A stretch of 64,000 nt of DNA from Brevibacterium linens ATCC 9172 (lineage in GTDB: Bacteria > Actinomycetota > Actinomycetes > Actinomycetales > Brevibacteriaceae). The position numbers and the translations under genes were made by a program. Positions within the stretch are counted from its first letter, which is position 1. Every line of letters starts with the position of its first letter. Positions 44,389 to 53,638 of the stretch are shown in pieces. The DNA is taken from assembly GCF_900169165.1 (NCBI RefSeq), contig NZ_FXYY01000004.1, positions 124,001 to 188,000 on the forward strand, given 5' to 3'. The notes under the pieces are model-generated. The model saw only the letters and a program-made list of their open reading frames with translations. It did not search any database and was not told the origin of the DNA.

Positions 44389-45522
44389 TCAGACCACCGA
44401 ACCAGTCTGGTAGGGCGAGACGGTGACGTCGACGCGTTGGAATTCCTTGAGGTCGAGATAGCCGGTGGTGGCCAGCGCCCGACGCAGTGCGCCGGCGAGG
44501 TTGAGTTCGCCGATCGCGGTGCGGCCGGGGCCGAAGAGCACCTGCTCGAGGCTGCCGACGGTGCCCAGTTCCACGCGGTGGCCGCGCGGCAGGTCCGGGT
44601 GGTGGGCCTCGGCGCCCCAGTGCATTCCGCGACCGGGAGCTTCGGTCGATCGGGCCAGGGCGGTGCCGAGCATGACGGCGTCGGCGCCGACGCCGAAGGC
44701 CTTGACGATTTCGCCGCTGGTGCCGAGTCCGCCGTCGGCGATGACGTGGACGTAGCGGCCGCCGGATTCGTCCATGTAATCCCGCCGGGCGGCGTGGACG
44801 TCGGCGACGGCGGTGGCCATCGGGGCGTGTATGCCCAGGGTCTTCCGCGTCGTGGCCGCCGCTCCCCCGCCGAAGCCGACGAGGACGCCGGCGGCACCGG
44901 TGCGCATGAGGTGCAGGGCCGCGGTGTAGGTGGCGGCTCCGCCGACGATGACGGGAACATCGAGTTCGTAGATGAACTGCTTGAGGTTGAGCGGTTCGGT
45001 GTGGGTCGAGACGTGCTCGGCCGAGACCGTGGTGCCGCGGATGACGAAGATGTCGACTCCGGCGTCGATGACGGTCTTGTAGAACTCCTGAGTCCGCTGC
45101 GGGGTCAGGGCACCGGCGACGGTGACTCCGGCCTCGCGGATCTGCTCGAGGCGGGCGGTGATGAGTTCGGCTTGGATGGGTGCGGAGTAGAGCTCCTGCA
45201 TCCGGGAGGTCGCCATCTCCGCCGGCAGCTGGGCGATTTCGGCCAGCTGCGGGGTCGGATCCTCGTACCGGGTCCACAGCCCTTCGAGGTCGAGGACGCC
45301 GAGGCCGCCGAATCGACCGAGGGCGATGACGGTCTCCGGGGACATGGCCGAGTCCATGGGGGCGCCGATGAAGGGCAGCTCGAACTGGTAGGCGTCGATC
45401 TGCCAGCTCAGGGACACGTCTTCGGGGTCACGGGTGCGGCGAGCGGGGACGATGGCGATGTCGTCGAGCGAATAGGCGCGACGGCCGCGCTTGCCTCTGC
45501 CGATTTCGATTTCAGAACTCAC
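44389..45522 (-). CDS. guaB3: GuaB3-family IMP dehydrogenase-related protein
   Basis: Member of the IMPDH/GMPR superfamily without CBS domains (377 residues). TIM-barrel features: FIGAPMDSAMSPETVIALG (residues about 50-68), phosphate-binding GGLGTSGEIVKAFGVGADAVMLG (written in parts at about 258-280). The N-terminus EIEIGRGKRGRRAYSLDDI is typical for GuaB3 of actinobacteria. The catalytic loop Cys of classical GuaB is not evident from its usual position, so whether it oxidises IMP must be left open, although a GuaB3 member from cyanobacteria has been reported to be active. Heads the guaB3-SURF1-DUF3817 operon. Confidence 0.9.
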   Translation of the reverse strand: MSSEIEIGRGKRGRRAYSLDDIAIVPARRTRDPEDVSLSWQIDAYQFELPFIGAPMDSAMSPETVIALGRFGGLGVLDLEGLWTRYEDPTPQLAEIAQLPAEMATSRMQELYSAPIQAELITARLEQIREAGVTVAGALTPQRTQEFYKTVIDAGVDIFVIRGTTVSAEHVSTHTEPLNLKQFIYELDVPVIVGGAATYTAALHLMRTGAAGVLVGFGGGAAATTRKTLGIHAPMATAVADVHAARRDYMDESGGRYVHVIADGGLGTSGEIVKAFGVGADAVMLGTALARSTEAPGRGMHWGAEAHHPDLPRGHRVELGTVGSLEQVLFGPGRTAIGELNLAGALRRALATTGYLDLKEFQRVDVTVSPYQTGSVV

Positions 45523-45600
45523 CCCAACAGCCTATCCCACCACCCTCCCGGCGGGGTCTCAGCCCACTATGAGGAACAGCGCATCTCCCCTCCCAGGACT

Positions 45601-45652
45601 ACCTGACGGGGGCCCAGCAACCTGGCGCGAGGTTGCTGGGCCCCCGTCGGGT
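45601..45652 (-). terminator. Long hairpin terminator after the LysR gene
   Basis: A 22-bp stem (arms 45601-45622 and 45631-45652, two mismatches, loop TGGCGCGA) begins 6 bp past the LysR stop. Very stable, without a clear T-run. It separates the LysR gene from guaB3. Confidence 0.85.
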
Positions 45653-45657
45653 AGCAG

Positions 45658-46560
45658 TTAAGGGGTGAGGTGGGGTGCGACGGCTTCCTTCGCTGCTGTG
45701 GCGAAGGCACGGACGTGGGGTAAGTGCGCGTCTTTGTCGCGGATGTGCATGACGACTCGACGCATCGGGACGGGGTCGGTGAGGTCAACGGCGGTCAGGC
45801 CCGGCGGCAGATGCAGAGTCGAGAGCCGCGGGAGGACCGTGACGCCCATATGCGACGCCACCAAAGCCAGAGCCGCGAAGTCGTCCTCGCAGGCGGCGAA
45901 GCTCTTGCGTTCGAATCCGGCCGCGGCGCACGCATGGTCGACGACCTTGCTCGAGGGCCCGGCCCACATGTCGTAGTCGACCCAGTGCTCGTCCTCGAGA
46001 TCGATGAACGGCACGGACTGACGACTCGCGAACCGGTGCCCCTCGGGAACCACGACCCGATAGTCATCGTCGAAGAGCGGAATCCGCGTCATCTCCGGCA
46101 GGTGGTTCTCCCCGTCCTGCGGGGCTTCGGCGCGGATCTCGATGAGGCAGTGCCCGCGCCGATTCTTCGCCGGCTCGTTGAGTTGGATATCGAATCGCAG
46201 ATTCGGATGACCCCGGGCCACAGCATCGATGATGCCCGGCAGCAGACGCGCGTTGAACGAGGTGAACGCCGCGATCCGCAGCCGGGGCCTGCTGACGTTG
46301 CGGAATCCCTCGACCAGATCGTCGAGGCGGCCGACAGCAGTGAAGACCTCCGCGGAGTCATCGGCCAGGCGTCGGCCGAGTTCGGTGATCTCGATGCCGC
46401 GGCCCGACCGCCGGTAGAGCGGTGCCCCGACGGCCTTCTGCAGGGTGGTGATGTGCTGGCTGACGGTCGCCGGGGTGTAGTTGAGGTTCTTCGCCGCGGC
46501 GACCACGGAGCCGGTGGCCGCGACGGCCCGCCAGACCCGCAGACGATTGAGATCCCACAT
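45658..46560 (-). CDS. LysR-family transcriptional regulator
   Basis: N-terminal winged helix-turn-helix (LNRLRVWRAVAATGSVVAAA, residues 4-23, and TPATVSQHITTLQKAVG) and a periplasmic-binding-like effector domain (about 90-295). 300 residues, standard. Divergently transcribed from a LysE-family exporter gene across 179 bp that contain a perfect inverted repeat, the classical arrangement of LysG-LysE. The effector is thus probably an amino acid or a related compound, by inference. Confidence 0.93.
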   Translation of the reverse strand: MWDLNRLRVWRAVAATGSVVAAAKNLNYTPATVSQHITTLQKAVGAPLYRRSGRGIEITELGRRLADDSAEVFTAVGRLDDLVEGFRNVSRPRLRIAAFTSFNARLLPGIIDAVARGHPNLRFDIQLNEPAKNRRGHCLIEIRAEAPQDGENHLPEMTRIPLFDDDYRVVVPEGHRFASRQSVPFIDLEDEHWVDYDMWAGPSSKVVDHACAAAGFERKSFAACEDDFAALALVASHMGVTVLPRLSTLHLPPGLTAVDLTDPVPMRRVVMHIRDKDAHLPHVRAFATAAKEAVAPHLTP

Positions 46561-46620
46561 GCCCTCAAGAGTAGTCGCCGACCACCCGAAATATCATTAG
46601 GCAAGACCTGATGATCATTC

Positions 46621-46649
46621 ACGATCAATTGCTTTTCCCGATTGATCGT
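46621..46649. promoter_or_regulatory. LysR-type operator between regulator and exporter
   Basis: ACGATCAAT (46621-46629) and ATTGATCGT (46641-46649) form a perfect 9-bp inverted repeat around an 11-bp centre, an exact T-N11-A LysR box geometry. It is in an AT-rich part of the divergent promoter region about 90 bp from the exporter start and 60 bp from the regulator start. Confidence 0.75.
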
Positions 46650-46739
46650 TTCCGGCAGAATGGTGCTCGGCTCCGCCGACATCGCAGACCACAGTGATAC
46701 TTCATCCCCGCTGACCGTCCTCACCCCCGAAGGAGTGCC

Positions 46740-47465
46740 GTGACCGGACCCGAGATCCTCACCATCACCGGCGCCGCGGCTGCGCTGGCCGTCACCCCCG
46801 GCCCCGAGACGATCCTGACGATCCGCCTGTCCTCGCTGCGCCGCAAGGCCGGGCTCGTCTATGCGCTCGGCACTGCCACGGGCACCGTGATCTGGATGAT
46901 CCTCGCACTCACGGGCGTCTCCGCCCTGCTCACCGTCTACCCGGCCGCCGTTCAGGTGCTCAAGATCGGCGGCGGCCTCTACCTCTGCCTCCTCGGCATC
47001 CTCGCGGGACGGCAGGCCCTTCGCCTCCGCCGTGAGCTTAAGGCCACCGAGGCGACAGACGGACCCACCACGAACGCATCCCCGGCTCCGTCGTCCGAAT
47101 CAGACTCCCCCGAGAGCCCCGTCACCGAGATCGCCCACGTCATGGAATCGACCTCGTGGGGCCACCTGCGTTCGCTCGTGTCCTATCGCCGCGGCATCAT
47201 CTCCTCGCTGTCCAACCCGAAGGTCGGCCTGTTCTTCCTCGCGATCCTGCCGACCCTCGTGCCCGCATCCCCTACCGGCATCGACTACACCGTGCTCGTC
47301 GCGCTGATCCTCGGCGTGCTCCTGTCCTACCAGCTCATCCTCGCCTGCCTGGCCAGCCTCGCAGCGTCGGCGATGGCCCACCGCAGCGCTGATTTCTTCA
47401 TCGAGGCCGCCTCCACGCTCATCCTGCTCATCATCGGCATCGCCGTCATCGCGATCCCCATCTGA
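46740..47465 (+). CDS. LysE/RhtB-family exporter
   Basis: Small-molecule exporter with about six helices (residues 8-30, 40-62, 68-88, 150-170, 180-205, 215-240). The family start AALAVTPGPETILTIRLSSL (about residues 14-33) is present, and a hydrophilic Thr/Glu/Ser-rich loop near 100-130 is longer than usual. 241 residues. Start is GTG with AAGGAG upstream. Probable export of an amino acid or its analogue, controlled by the divergent LysR protein. Confidence 0.9.
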   Translation: MTGPEILTITGAAAALAVTPGPETILTIRLSSLRRKAGLVYALGTATGTVIWMILALTGVSALLTVYPAAVQVLKIGGGLYLCLLGILAGRQALRLRRELKATEATDGPTTNASPAPSSESDSPESPVTEIAHVMESTSWGHLRSLVSYRRGIISSLSNPKVGLFFLAILPTLVPASPTGIDYTVLVALILGVLLSYQLILACLASLAASAMAHRSADFFIEAASTLILLIIGIAVIAIPI

Positions 47466-47539
47466 GCCGCTCCGAACAACGAAAGGCCGGATGCCGAGGC
47501 TGATCGTCGCCCGGTGCGTTCAGAGGCGTACCTGCGTGA

Positions 47540-48451
47540 TCAGAATTCCAGCGGCAGATTGTCGATGAGATGAGTCCCACCGACCGTCGCGGAGACGAGA
47601 AGCAGAGCCGGTCCCGTGAAGTCCGGTGGGCACGGCCGAAGGGTCGCGGCCTCGACGAGGCTGCAGTAGACGATCTCGAGATCCCCGCGTTCAGCGGCCG
47701 GCTCCAGCTCGGCGAGCGCGGCCGCCTCGACGGCAGCGGGCAAGCCCGCAGAGACACCACTGGCGCCGGCCCCAGAGTCAGAACCGCCACCGGTGCCGGA
47801 CTCCGCCGTCCCACGGCCTCGCTCGGCCACCTCGGAGGCGGCGGTGAGAGCCCGCGGAATCGCCAGAGCACGGGCACGGTCGTCCGGCGCCAGGTAGGAG
47901 TTGCGGCTCGACATGGCCAGACCGTCGGCATCCCGGACGACGGGCAGGCCGATGAGTTCGATATCGAAGTTGAGGTCGGCGATCATGCGTTTGACCAGGA
48001 CGAACTGCTGAATGTCCTTGAGCCCGAATACCGTGACGTCGGGGGCGATGAGGGTGAAGAGCTTCGCCACGACGGTGAGCACGCCGTCGAAGTGCCCGGG
48101 CCTGGCCGCACCTTCGAACACGGCCCCCATGCGCCCGGCGACGACCCGCACTTCGGGTGCGGACGGGTACATCTCGGCCAGCGCCGGGGCGAAGACGAAG
48201 TCGACGCCGGCCTCTTCGCACTTCCTCAGATCCGCTTCGATAGGCCGCGGGTACTGGACGAAGTCTTCGTCGGCGCCGAACTGGAGCGGATTGACGAAGA
48301 TCGAGGCCACGACGAGATCCGATTCGGATCGGGCACGAGTCATGAGCGCCTGATGACCGGAGTGCAGGGCACCCATCGTGGGGACGAGTCCGACGCGGCC
48401 GGACTGTTCGGCCCGCCACCGACGCAGCGCCTGAATGCCTCCGACCTTCAT
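47540..48451 (-). CDS. panC: Pantothenate synthetase
   Basis: Condenses pantoate with beta-alanine using ATP. Nucleotidylate-transferase motifs: PTMGALHSGHQALM (about residues 24-37), GAVFEGAARPGHFDGVLTVV (about 108-127) and SSRNSYL near 180. A Gly/Ser/Ala-rich insert (about residues 208-232, RGTAESGTGGGSDSGAGASG) interrupts the C-terminal domain. Its ATG shares one base with the panB stop (TGATG), which fixes the start. 303 residues. Confidence 0.95.
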   Translation of the reverse strand: MKVGGIQALRRWRAEQSGRVGLVPTMGALHSGHQALMTRARSESDLVVASIFVNPLQFGADEDFVQYPRPIEADLRKCEEAGVDFVFAPALAEMYPSAPEVRVVAGRMGAVFEGAARPGHFDGVLTVVAKLFTLIAPDVTVFGLKDIQQFVLVKRMIADLNFDIELIGLPVVRDADGLAMSSRNSYLAPDDRARALAIPRALTAASEVAERGRGTAESGTGGGSDSGAGASGVSAGLPAAVEAAALAELEPAAERGDLEIVYCSLVEAATLRPCPPDFTGPALLLVSATVGGTHLIDNLPLEF

Positions 48452-49446
48452 CAGTCGAAGCTCCTCTCGGGCTCGGGGAAGACCCCGGACTTCACTTCGT
48501 CGACATAGGTGCCGACCGCCTCGGTGAGCACGGAATGCAGGTCTGCGTAGCGCTTGACGAAGCGCGGGGCCCTCCCGGTGCGCAGGCCTGCCATGTCCTG
48601 CCATACGAGGACCTGGGCATCACAGTCCGCACCGGCGCCGATCCCGACGGTGGGGATCGTCAGCTCGGCGGTGACCTGGCCGGCCAGCCCGGAGGGCACC
48701 ATCTCCATGACCACGGAGAAGGCTCCGGCTTCGGCCACGGCGCGGGCATCGTCGAGCAGGGCGCCGCCTGCGTCGCCGCGGCCCTGGACCTTGTAGCCGC
48801 CGAGGTTGTGCTCGGCCTGCGGGGTGAAGCCGATGTGCGCCATGACCGGAATGCCCGCCGTCGTGATCGCCTTGATCCGCGAGGCCATCCGCGCCCCGCC
48901 TTCGAGTTTGACCGCGTGGACTCCGGCTTCCTTCATGAACCGCACGGCCGCGGCTACGGCCTGCTCATCGGAGACCTCATAGCTGCCGAACGGAAGGTCG
49001 GCGACGATGAGTGCCCGGCTCGTCGCCGAGGCGACGGCCCGGGCGAGCGGGATGAGTTCGTCGACGGTGACCGGCAGGGTGGTCGCGTGGCCATAGACGT
49101 TGTTCGCCGCCGAATCGCCGATGAGCAGGGCCTCGACACCTGCCTGTTCGAACAGGGCCGCCGTGTACTGGTCGTAGCTGGTCAGCATCGCCCACCGCCG
49201 GCCTTCGGCCTTGGCCTTGATGAGGTCGAGGGTCCGAATCCGCCGAGGCGGCGCTGCCGGTGCGGACACCGGACCGCCGTACGGGGCCGGCTGCTCCGCC
49301 GAGGCGGCCCCCGTCGGGGCACTGCCGCCGGCGGTCCCGCCGCCTGCTGTCGCGTTGCCGCCTGTCGCGTTGCCGGGGGTCACGCCGCCGGCCCCGTCGG
49401 TGGCGGAGGAGGACGTGAACTGGTTCGAGTGTGCCGCTTCGGGCAT
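48451..49446 (-). CDS. panB: 3-methyl-2-oxobutanoate hydroxymethyltransferase
   Basis: Makes ketopantoate from 2-oxoisovalerate and methylene-tetrahydrofolate. Conserved [31 protein letters not shown] and [17 protein letters not shown] are present (residues about 80-200); active-site Asp and Glu are seen. The first 70 residues are a Gly/Ala/Thr/Asn-rich extension ([19 protein letters not shown]) absent from normal PanB. The start at 49446 is set by AAGGA upstream. Operon panB-panC; panD is not in the window. Confidence 0.95.
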   Translation of the reverse strand: MPEAAHSNQFTSSSATDGAGGVTPGNATGGNATAGGGTAGGSAPTGAASAEQPAPYGGPVSAPAAPPRRIRTLDLIKAKAEGRRWAMLTSYDQYTAALFEQAGVEALLIGDSAANNVYGHATTLPVTVDELIPLARAVASATSRALIVADLPFGSYEVSDEQAVAAAVRFMKEAGVHAVKLEGGARMASRIKAITTAGIPVMAHIGFTPQAEHNLGGYKVQGRGDAGGALLDDARAVAEAGAFSVVMEMVPSGLAGQVTAELTIPTVGIGAGADCDAQVLVWQDMAGLRTGRAPRFVKRYADLHSVLTEAVGTYVDEVKSGVFPEPERSFD

Positions 49447-49681
49447 GAGAATCCTTCGGATATGCGATGTCGTCGGTGCCGGCGCGGGCGGGGCGAGACC
49501 GACGCTTCGGTCCGAAGCCTCGGTGACTCTCACGGGGCGCCCACCGCAGTGCGCATCGACTCGGATTGCGAGCCAGACCACAGCCTATTGCATCGCCTGG
49601 CGCGGAGCCATCGACTTCCGAACCGCAGAGCCATCGTCCGCCGAGTTGTATATTGCCCGGCCGCAGGATTAAGCTCAAATC

Positions 49682-49713
49682 TGCGCAAACAAATAAACGC
49701 ACAAGTGCGCAAA
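49682..49713. promoter_or_regulatory. AT-rich nadA upstream region with repeated TGCGCAAA
   Basis: TGCGCAAA occurs at 49682-49689 and 49706-49713, and between them lies the palindrome CGCAC-AA-GTGCG (49698-49709). The stretch 49640-49720 is markedly richer in A+T than its surroundings. It is about 65 bp ahead of nadA and is the obvious place for NAD-responsive control; which regulator binds is not known to me. Confidence 0.5.
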
Positions 49714-49775
49714 ACATTTCGGGCGGTTTCACCTCGTGCGAGGCGCGGGTTCCGCCCACCGAGCGAAGGACGATG

Positions 49776-51059
49776 ATGACCACGACAGCTTCGATCGAAC
49801 TCACCCTCAAGGACATCTCTGCCTCGGGCGCGAACGACGACATGTGCTCGACGGAGCTGCTCGATGCACCGTGGGACGTCGACGAACGCCCCGGCTACGG
49901 TCCCGGTTCCTCGATGGCCGACCCGATCCCGGTCGCCGCTCCACGTCAGGGCGACATTCCCGACGAATACAAGCAGGCATCGCCTGAGGAGCTCGACGCC
50001 CGCATCCGCGCCGCCAAGGCCACCCTCGGCAATCGTGTCGTCATGCTCGGCCACCACTACCAGCGGGTCGAGGTCGTCGAACATGCCGATTACATCGGCG
50101 ACTCGTTCATGCTCGCCCGGGCCGCCCAGAATCATCCGGAGGCCGAAGCCATCGTCTTCTGCGGTGTCCACTTCATGGCCGAGACCGCCGATCTGCTGTC
50201 GAAACCGGAGCAGTCGGTCATCCTGCCCAACCTCGCCGCCGGATGCTCGATGGCCGATATGGCCAGCATCGACCAGGTCGAGGACTGCTGGGAGCAGCTG
50301 ACCGAACTCTTCGGCACCGAGCCCGATGCCGACGGTCGCGTCCCGGTCATCCCCGTCACCTACATGAATTCCTCGGCCGCGATCAAGGGCTTCTGCGGCC
50401 GCAACGGCGGAATCGTGTGCACCTCCTCGAACGCCGAGGTGGTCCTGGAATGGGCCTTCGAACGCGGACAGCGCGTCCTCTTCTTCCCCGACCAGCACCT
50501 GGGCCGCAACACCGCGGTGAACATGGGCATCGGTCTGGACGAGATGCCGCTGTGGAACCCGGCCCGGCCGCTGGGCAACAACGACGAACAGACCCTGGGT
50601 GAGGCCCGCGTCATCCTGTGGCAGGGCTTCTGCTCCGTGCACAAGCGCTTCACCCCGGCCCAGATCGCCAAGGCCCGCACCGACCATCCGGACGTGCGCG
50701 TGATCGTCCACCCCGAATGCCCGCGTGAGACCGTCGAGGCCGCCGATGAGGCCGGGTCGACCGCGTACATCACGAAGGCCATCGCCGAGGCGACCGAACC
50801 GACCACGTTCGCCATCGGAACAGAGATCAACCTCGTCCAGCGGCTGGCAGCCGAGCATCCGCAGCATGAGATCTTCTGCCTCGATCCCGTCATCTGCCCG
50901 TGCTCGACGATGTACCGCATCCACCCCGGCTACATCGCTTGGGTCCTCGAATCCCTCATCGACGGACAGGTCGTCAACCAGATCTCCGTCGACGCCGAGG
51001 TGGCCGATCCCGCCCGCGTGTCCCTGGAGCGGATGCTCGCCGCGAAGCCGCGGATCTGA
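49776..51059 (+). CDS. nadA: Quinolinate synthase A
   Basis: 4Fe-4S enzyme that condenses iminoaspartate with dihydroxyacetone phosphate. MLGHHYQRVEVVEHADYIG (about residues 90-108), and the cluster cysteines in FCGVHF, NLAAGCSM, HPECPRE and the DPVICPCSTMYRI end region are intact. 427 residues; the first 60 are an extension over short forms. Of two adjacent ATGs the second (49776) has correct spacing to GAAGGA. First gene of nadA-nadB-nadC-cysteine desulfurase. Confidence 0.96.
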   Translation: MTTTASIELTLKDISASGANDDMCSTELLDAPWDVDERPGYGPGSSMADPIPVAAPRQGDIPDEYKQASPEELDARIRAAKATLGNRVVMLGHHYQRVEVVEHADYIGDSFMLARAAQNHPEAEAIVFCGVHFMAETADLLSKPEQSVILPNLAAGCSMADMASIDQVEDCWEQLTELFGTEPDADGRVPVIPVTYMNSSAAIKGFCGRNGGIVCTSSNAEVVLEWAFERGQRVLFFPDQHLGRNTAVNMGIGLDEMPLWNPARPLGNNDEQTLGEARVILWQGFCSVHKRFTPAQIAKARTDHPDVRVIVHPECPRETVEAADEAGSTAYITKAIAEATEPTTFAIGTEINLVQRLAAEHPQHEIFCLDPVICPCSTMYRIHPGYIAWVLESLIDGQVVNQISVDAEVADPARVSLERMLAAKPRI

Positions 51060-52792
51060 TGAGCCGCGTCATCGTCGCAGGCTCCGGAATCGCGGGGCTG
51101 ACCGCGGCACTGCGCCTGTCGGGCCGTCACACGGTCACGCTCGTGACGAAGGATCGCCTCGGCGAGTCGAACACCGAGTGGGCGCAGGGCGGCATCGCCG
51201 GTGTCATCGGCCCCGACGACACGGTCGACGCTCATGTCGCCGATACGCTCACCGCAGGTGCCGGACACTGTGATCCGGAAGCCGTGCACACCCTCTGCGA
51301 AGCCGGTTCGGACGCGATCGTCTCCCTCGCCGAGGCTGGGGTGGACTTCGACACCGACCCGGCCGGAGTCTGGGCCAGGGGAATGGAGGGGGCGCATTCA
51401 TACCCGCGCATCTTCCATTCCGGAGGCGATGCGACCGGACAGGCGATCAGCACCGCACTGGCGCAGAAGCTGCGCACCGAGGTCGCCGCAGGACGAGTCA
51501 CCCTGCTCGAGGACACGATGCTCGTCGACATCCTCACCAGCGACGACGATCGCCGGCCGGGTCGAGCCACCGAAGTCGCCACAGCCACCGGGATCACCGT
51601 GCTCCGCGACGGCAGCGTCGAGACCCGGGCTGCCGATGCGATCGTGCTGGCCACCGGCGGTGCTGGACAGCTCTTCGCACACACGACGAACCCTGCAGCT
51701 GCTACCGGAGACGGTTTGGCCGCCGCCATCCGTGCCGGTGCCGAGGTCGCCGATCTCGAGTTCTTCCAGTTCCATCCCACCGCCCTTGTCGGCCCCGGCT
51801 TCCTCATCTCCGAGGCCGTCCGCGGTGCCGGCGCTCTCCTCCTCGATGAGCGGGGCCGCCGGTTCATGGCTGATGTCGACGATCGTGCCGAGCTCGCCTC
51901 CCGTGATGTCGTCGCTCTCGCCCTGCACCGGCGCCAGGCGGAGCAGGACGGACGTCCGTGCTTCCTCGATGCGCGGGCCGTCCCGGATGTGAAGGCCAAG
52001 TTCCCGAGCATCACCGCCGGTCTGGCCTCTCAAGGACTTGATCTGTCCCGGGATCTCATTCCCGTCACTCCCGCCGCCCACTACTTCATGGGCGGGGTGG
52101 CCACGGATCGCGACGGTCGCACGAGCATCGAGGGACTCTTCGCTGTCGGCGAGGTCGCGTGCACCGGAGTCCACGGCGCCAATCGGCTGGCCTCGAACTC
52201 TCTGCTCGAGGGCGCGGTCTTCGCCGCCCGCGCCGCCGCGGCGATCGACGCACTGCCGGCCGACACATCCGCAGCCGGCCTCTCCGCACACCGTGCAGAC
52301 CTCGCCGTCGAGGATTCGAATCCAGTGAGTCATGACCTCCCACTCCCCCAGTTCCGTTCATTCCACCAGACGGCACTGACACGAACCGAGTTGCAGGGCC
52401 TGACCTGGGCTCATCTGGGTGTGGAGCGCACGGCCGCGGGCCTGCGGACCCTGCTCGACCGCCTCAACGACGGTGCCCGCAAAGCCGGCACCACCACCAA
52501 CAGCGCCCGCAAAGCCGGCACCACCACCAACAGCGCCCGCATTGCCGGCACCTCCACCGACGGTGCCCGCAACGCCGATGATCACCCCACCGCCCCGGCT
52601 GCGGCCCGAATCGAGGCACTCGAGACCGCGAATCTCGCCCTCATCGCCTGGCACATGGCTCGGCATGCCTTGGGCCGCGAGCACAGCCTCGGCGCGCATA
52701 CCCGCACCGACACGACACTCACCTCGTCGACGACCGCACCGTCCACCGCCACTCCGCCCACCGCTCTGCTTCAGGAGGCCCCCGCATGCTGA
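51059..52792 (+). CDS. nadB: L-aspartate oxidase
   Basis: FAD enzyme oxidising L-aspartate to iminoaspartate for NadA. FAD-binding VIVAGSGIAGLTAALRLSG at residues 4-22, SNTEWAQGGIAGV near 38-50, HTNPAAATGDGLAAA near 207 and HYFMGGVATD near 340. The C-terminal helical domain contains three 10-residue Lys/Ala/Gly/Thr repeats (about residues 473-505) coded by a 30-bp tandem. 577 residues. Start overlaps the nadA stop by one base. Confidence 0.96.
   Translation: MSRVIVAGSGIAGLTAALRLSGRHTVTLVTKDRLGESNTEWAQGGIAGVIGPDDTVDAHVADTLTAGAGHCDPEAVHTLCEAGSDAIVSLAEAGVDFDTDPAGVWARGMEGAHSYPRIFHSGGDATGQAISTALAQKLRTEVAAGRVTLLEDTMLVDILTSDDDRRPGRATEVATATGITVLRDGSVETRAADAIVLATGGAGQLFAHTTNPAAATGDGLAAAIRAGAEVADLEFFQFHPTALVGPGFLISEAVRGAGALLLDERGRRFMADVDDRAELASRDVVALALHRRQAEQDGRPCFLDARAVPDVKAKFPSITAGLASQGLDLSRDLIPVTPAAHYFMGGVATDRDGRTSIEGLFAVGEVACTGVHGANRLASNSLLEGAVFAARAAAAIDALPADTSAAGLSAHRADLAVEDSNPVSHDLPLPQFRSFHQTALTRTELQGLTWAHLGVERTAAGLRTLLDRLNDGARKAGTTTNSARKAGTTTNSARIAGTSTDGARNADDHPTAPAAARIEALETANLALIAWHMARHALGREHSLGAHTRTDTTLTSSTTAPSTATPPTALLQEAPAC
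52475..52574 (+). repeat. 30-bp tandem repeat inside nadB
   Basis: Units at 52475, 52505 and 52535 (plus a degenerate start at 52565) each begin GCCCGCAAAGCCGGCACC or a close variant; the first two are identical. In frame, so only lengthens the protein. Confidence 0.92.
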
Positions 52793-53637
52793 CCGCTTCA
52801 ACCATCGATTCCGCACTGCGCACAGCCCTCGACGAAGACGCGCCCTGGGGCGATATCACCGGCGAGGTCTTCATCCCTGCCACCGCCTCGGCGAGGGCCG
52901 ATCTGCGTGCCCGCGAAGACGGAGTGCTCGCCGGGATCGAGGTCTTCGCCCGCGCCTTCACCCTCGTCGACCCGAACATCACGGTCGAGCTCGCCGCCGC
53001 CGATGGTGACTCTTTCACCGCGGGTCAGGTGCTTGCCACGGTCACCGGTCCCGCCCGGGCGGTGCTGCAGGCCGAGCGGATCGCATTGAACTTCTGCCAG
53101 CGGATGAGCGGAATCGCCACTCAGACTCACGCCTTTGTCGAGGCCGCCGCGGGGCGGGCACGCATCGTCGACACCCGCAAGACCACTCCGGGCCTGCGGG
53201 CGTTCGAGAAGCACGCCGTGGTCTGCGGCGGCGGGCACAATCACCGTTTCGGACTCTCCGACGCGGTCATGGCCAAGGACAATCACCTCGCCATTCTCAC
53301 CGGTGCCGGATTCAGCGTCGCCGAGGCGATCCGCACCGCCCGTGCCCGTCTGCCGCATACGACGACGATCGAGGCCGAGGTCGACCGGCTCGACCAGGTG
53401 CCCGCGGTGCTCGACGGCGGCGCCGATGTCATCATGCTCGACAACTTCACCCCGGCCCAGCTGCGCGACGGCGTCGCACTCATCGATGGTCGTGCCGTCG
53501 TCGAGGCCAGCGGCAATGTCACCCTGGAGACGATCCCGGAGATCGCTGCCACCGGCGTCGACGTCATCTCATCGGGCGCGCTGACCCACAGTGTCCGTGC
53601 GATCGATCTCGGTCTCGACCTGACCCTCGAGGCCTGA
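52786..53637 (+). CDS. nadC: Nicotinate-nucleotide pyrophosphorylase (carboxylating)
   Basis: Converts quinolinate and PRPP to nicotinate mononucleotide. DEDAPWGDITGEVF (about residues 14-27), RKTTPGLRAFEKHAVVCGGG (about 131-150) with substrate-binding Arg/Lys, and MAKDNHL are the family hallmarks; the phosphate site ASGNVT lies near 245. 283 residues. Overlaps nadB by 7 nt and is followed after 1 nt by the desulfurase gene. Confidence 0.97.
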   Translation: MLTASTIDSALRTALDEDAPWGDITGEVFIPATASARADLRAREDGVLAGIEVFARAFTLVDPNITVELAAADGDSFTAGQVLATVTGPARAVLQAERIALNFCQRMSGIATQTHAFVEAAAGRARIVDTRKTTPGLRAFEKHAVVCGGGHNHRFGLSDAVMAKDNHLAILTGAGFSVAEAIRTARARLPHTTTIEAEVDRLDQVPAVLDGGADVIMLDNFTPAQLRDGVALIDGRAVVEASGNVTLETIPEIAATGVDVISSGALTHSVRAIDLGLDLTLEA

Positions 53638-53638
53638 G

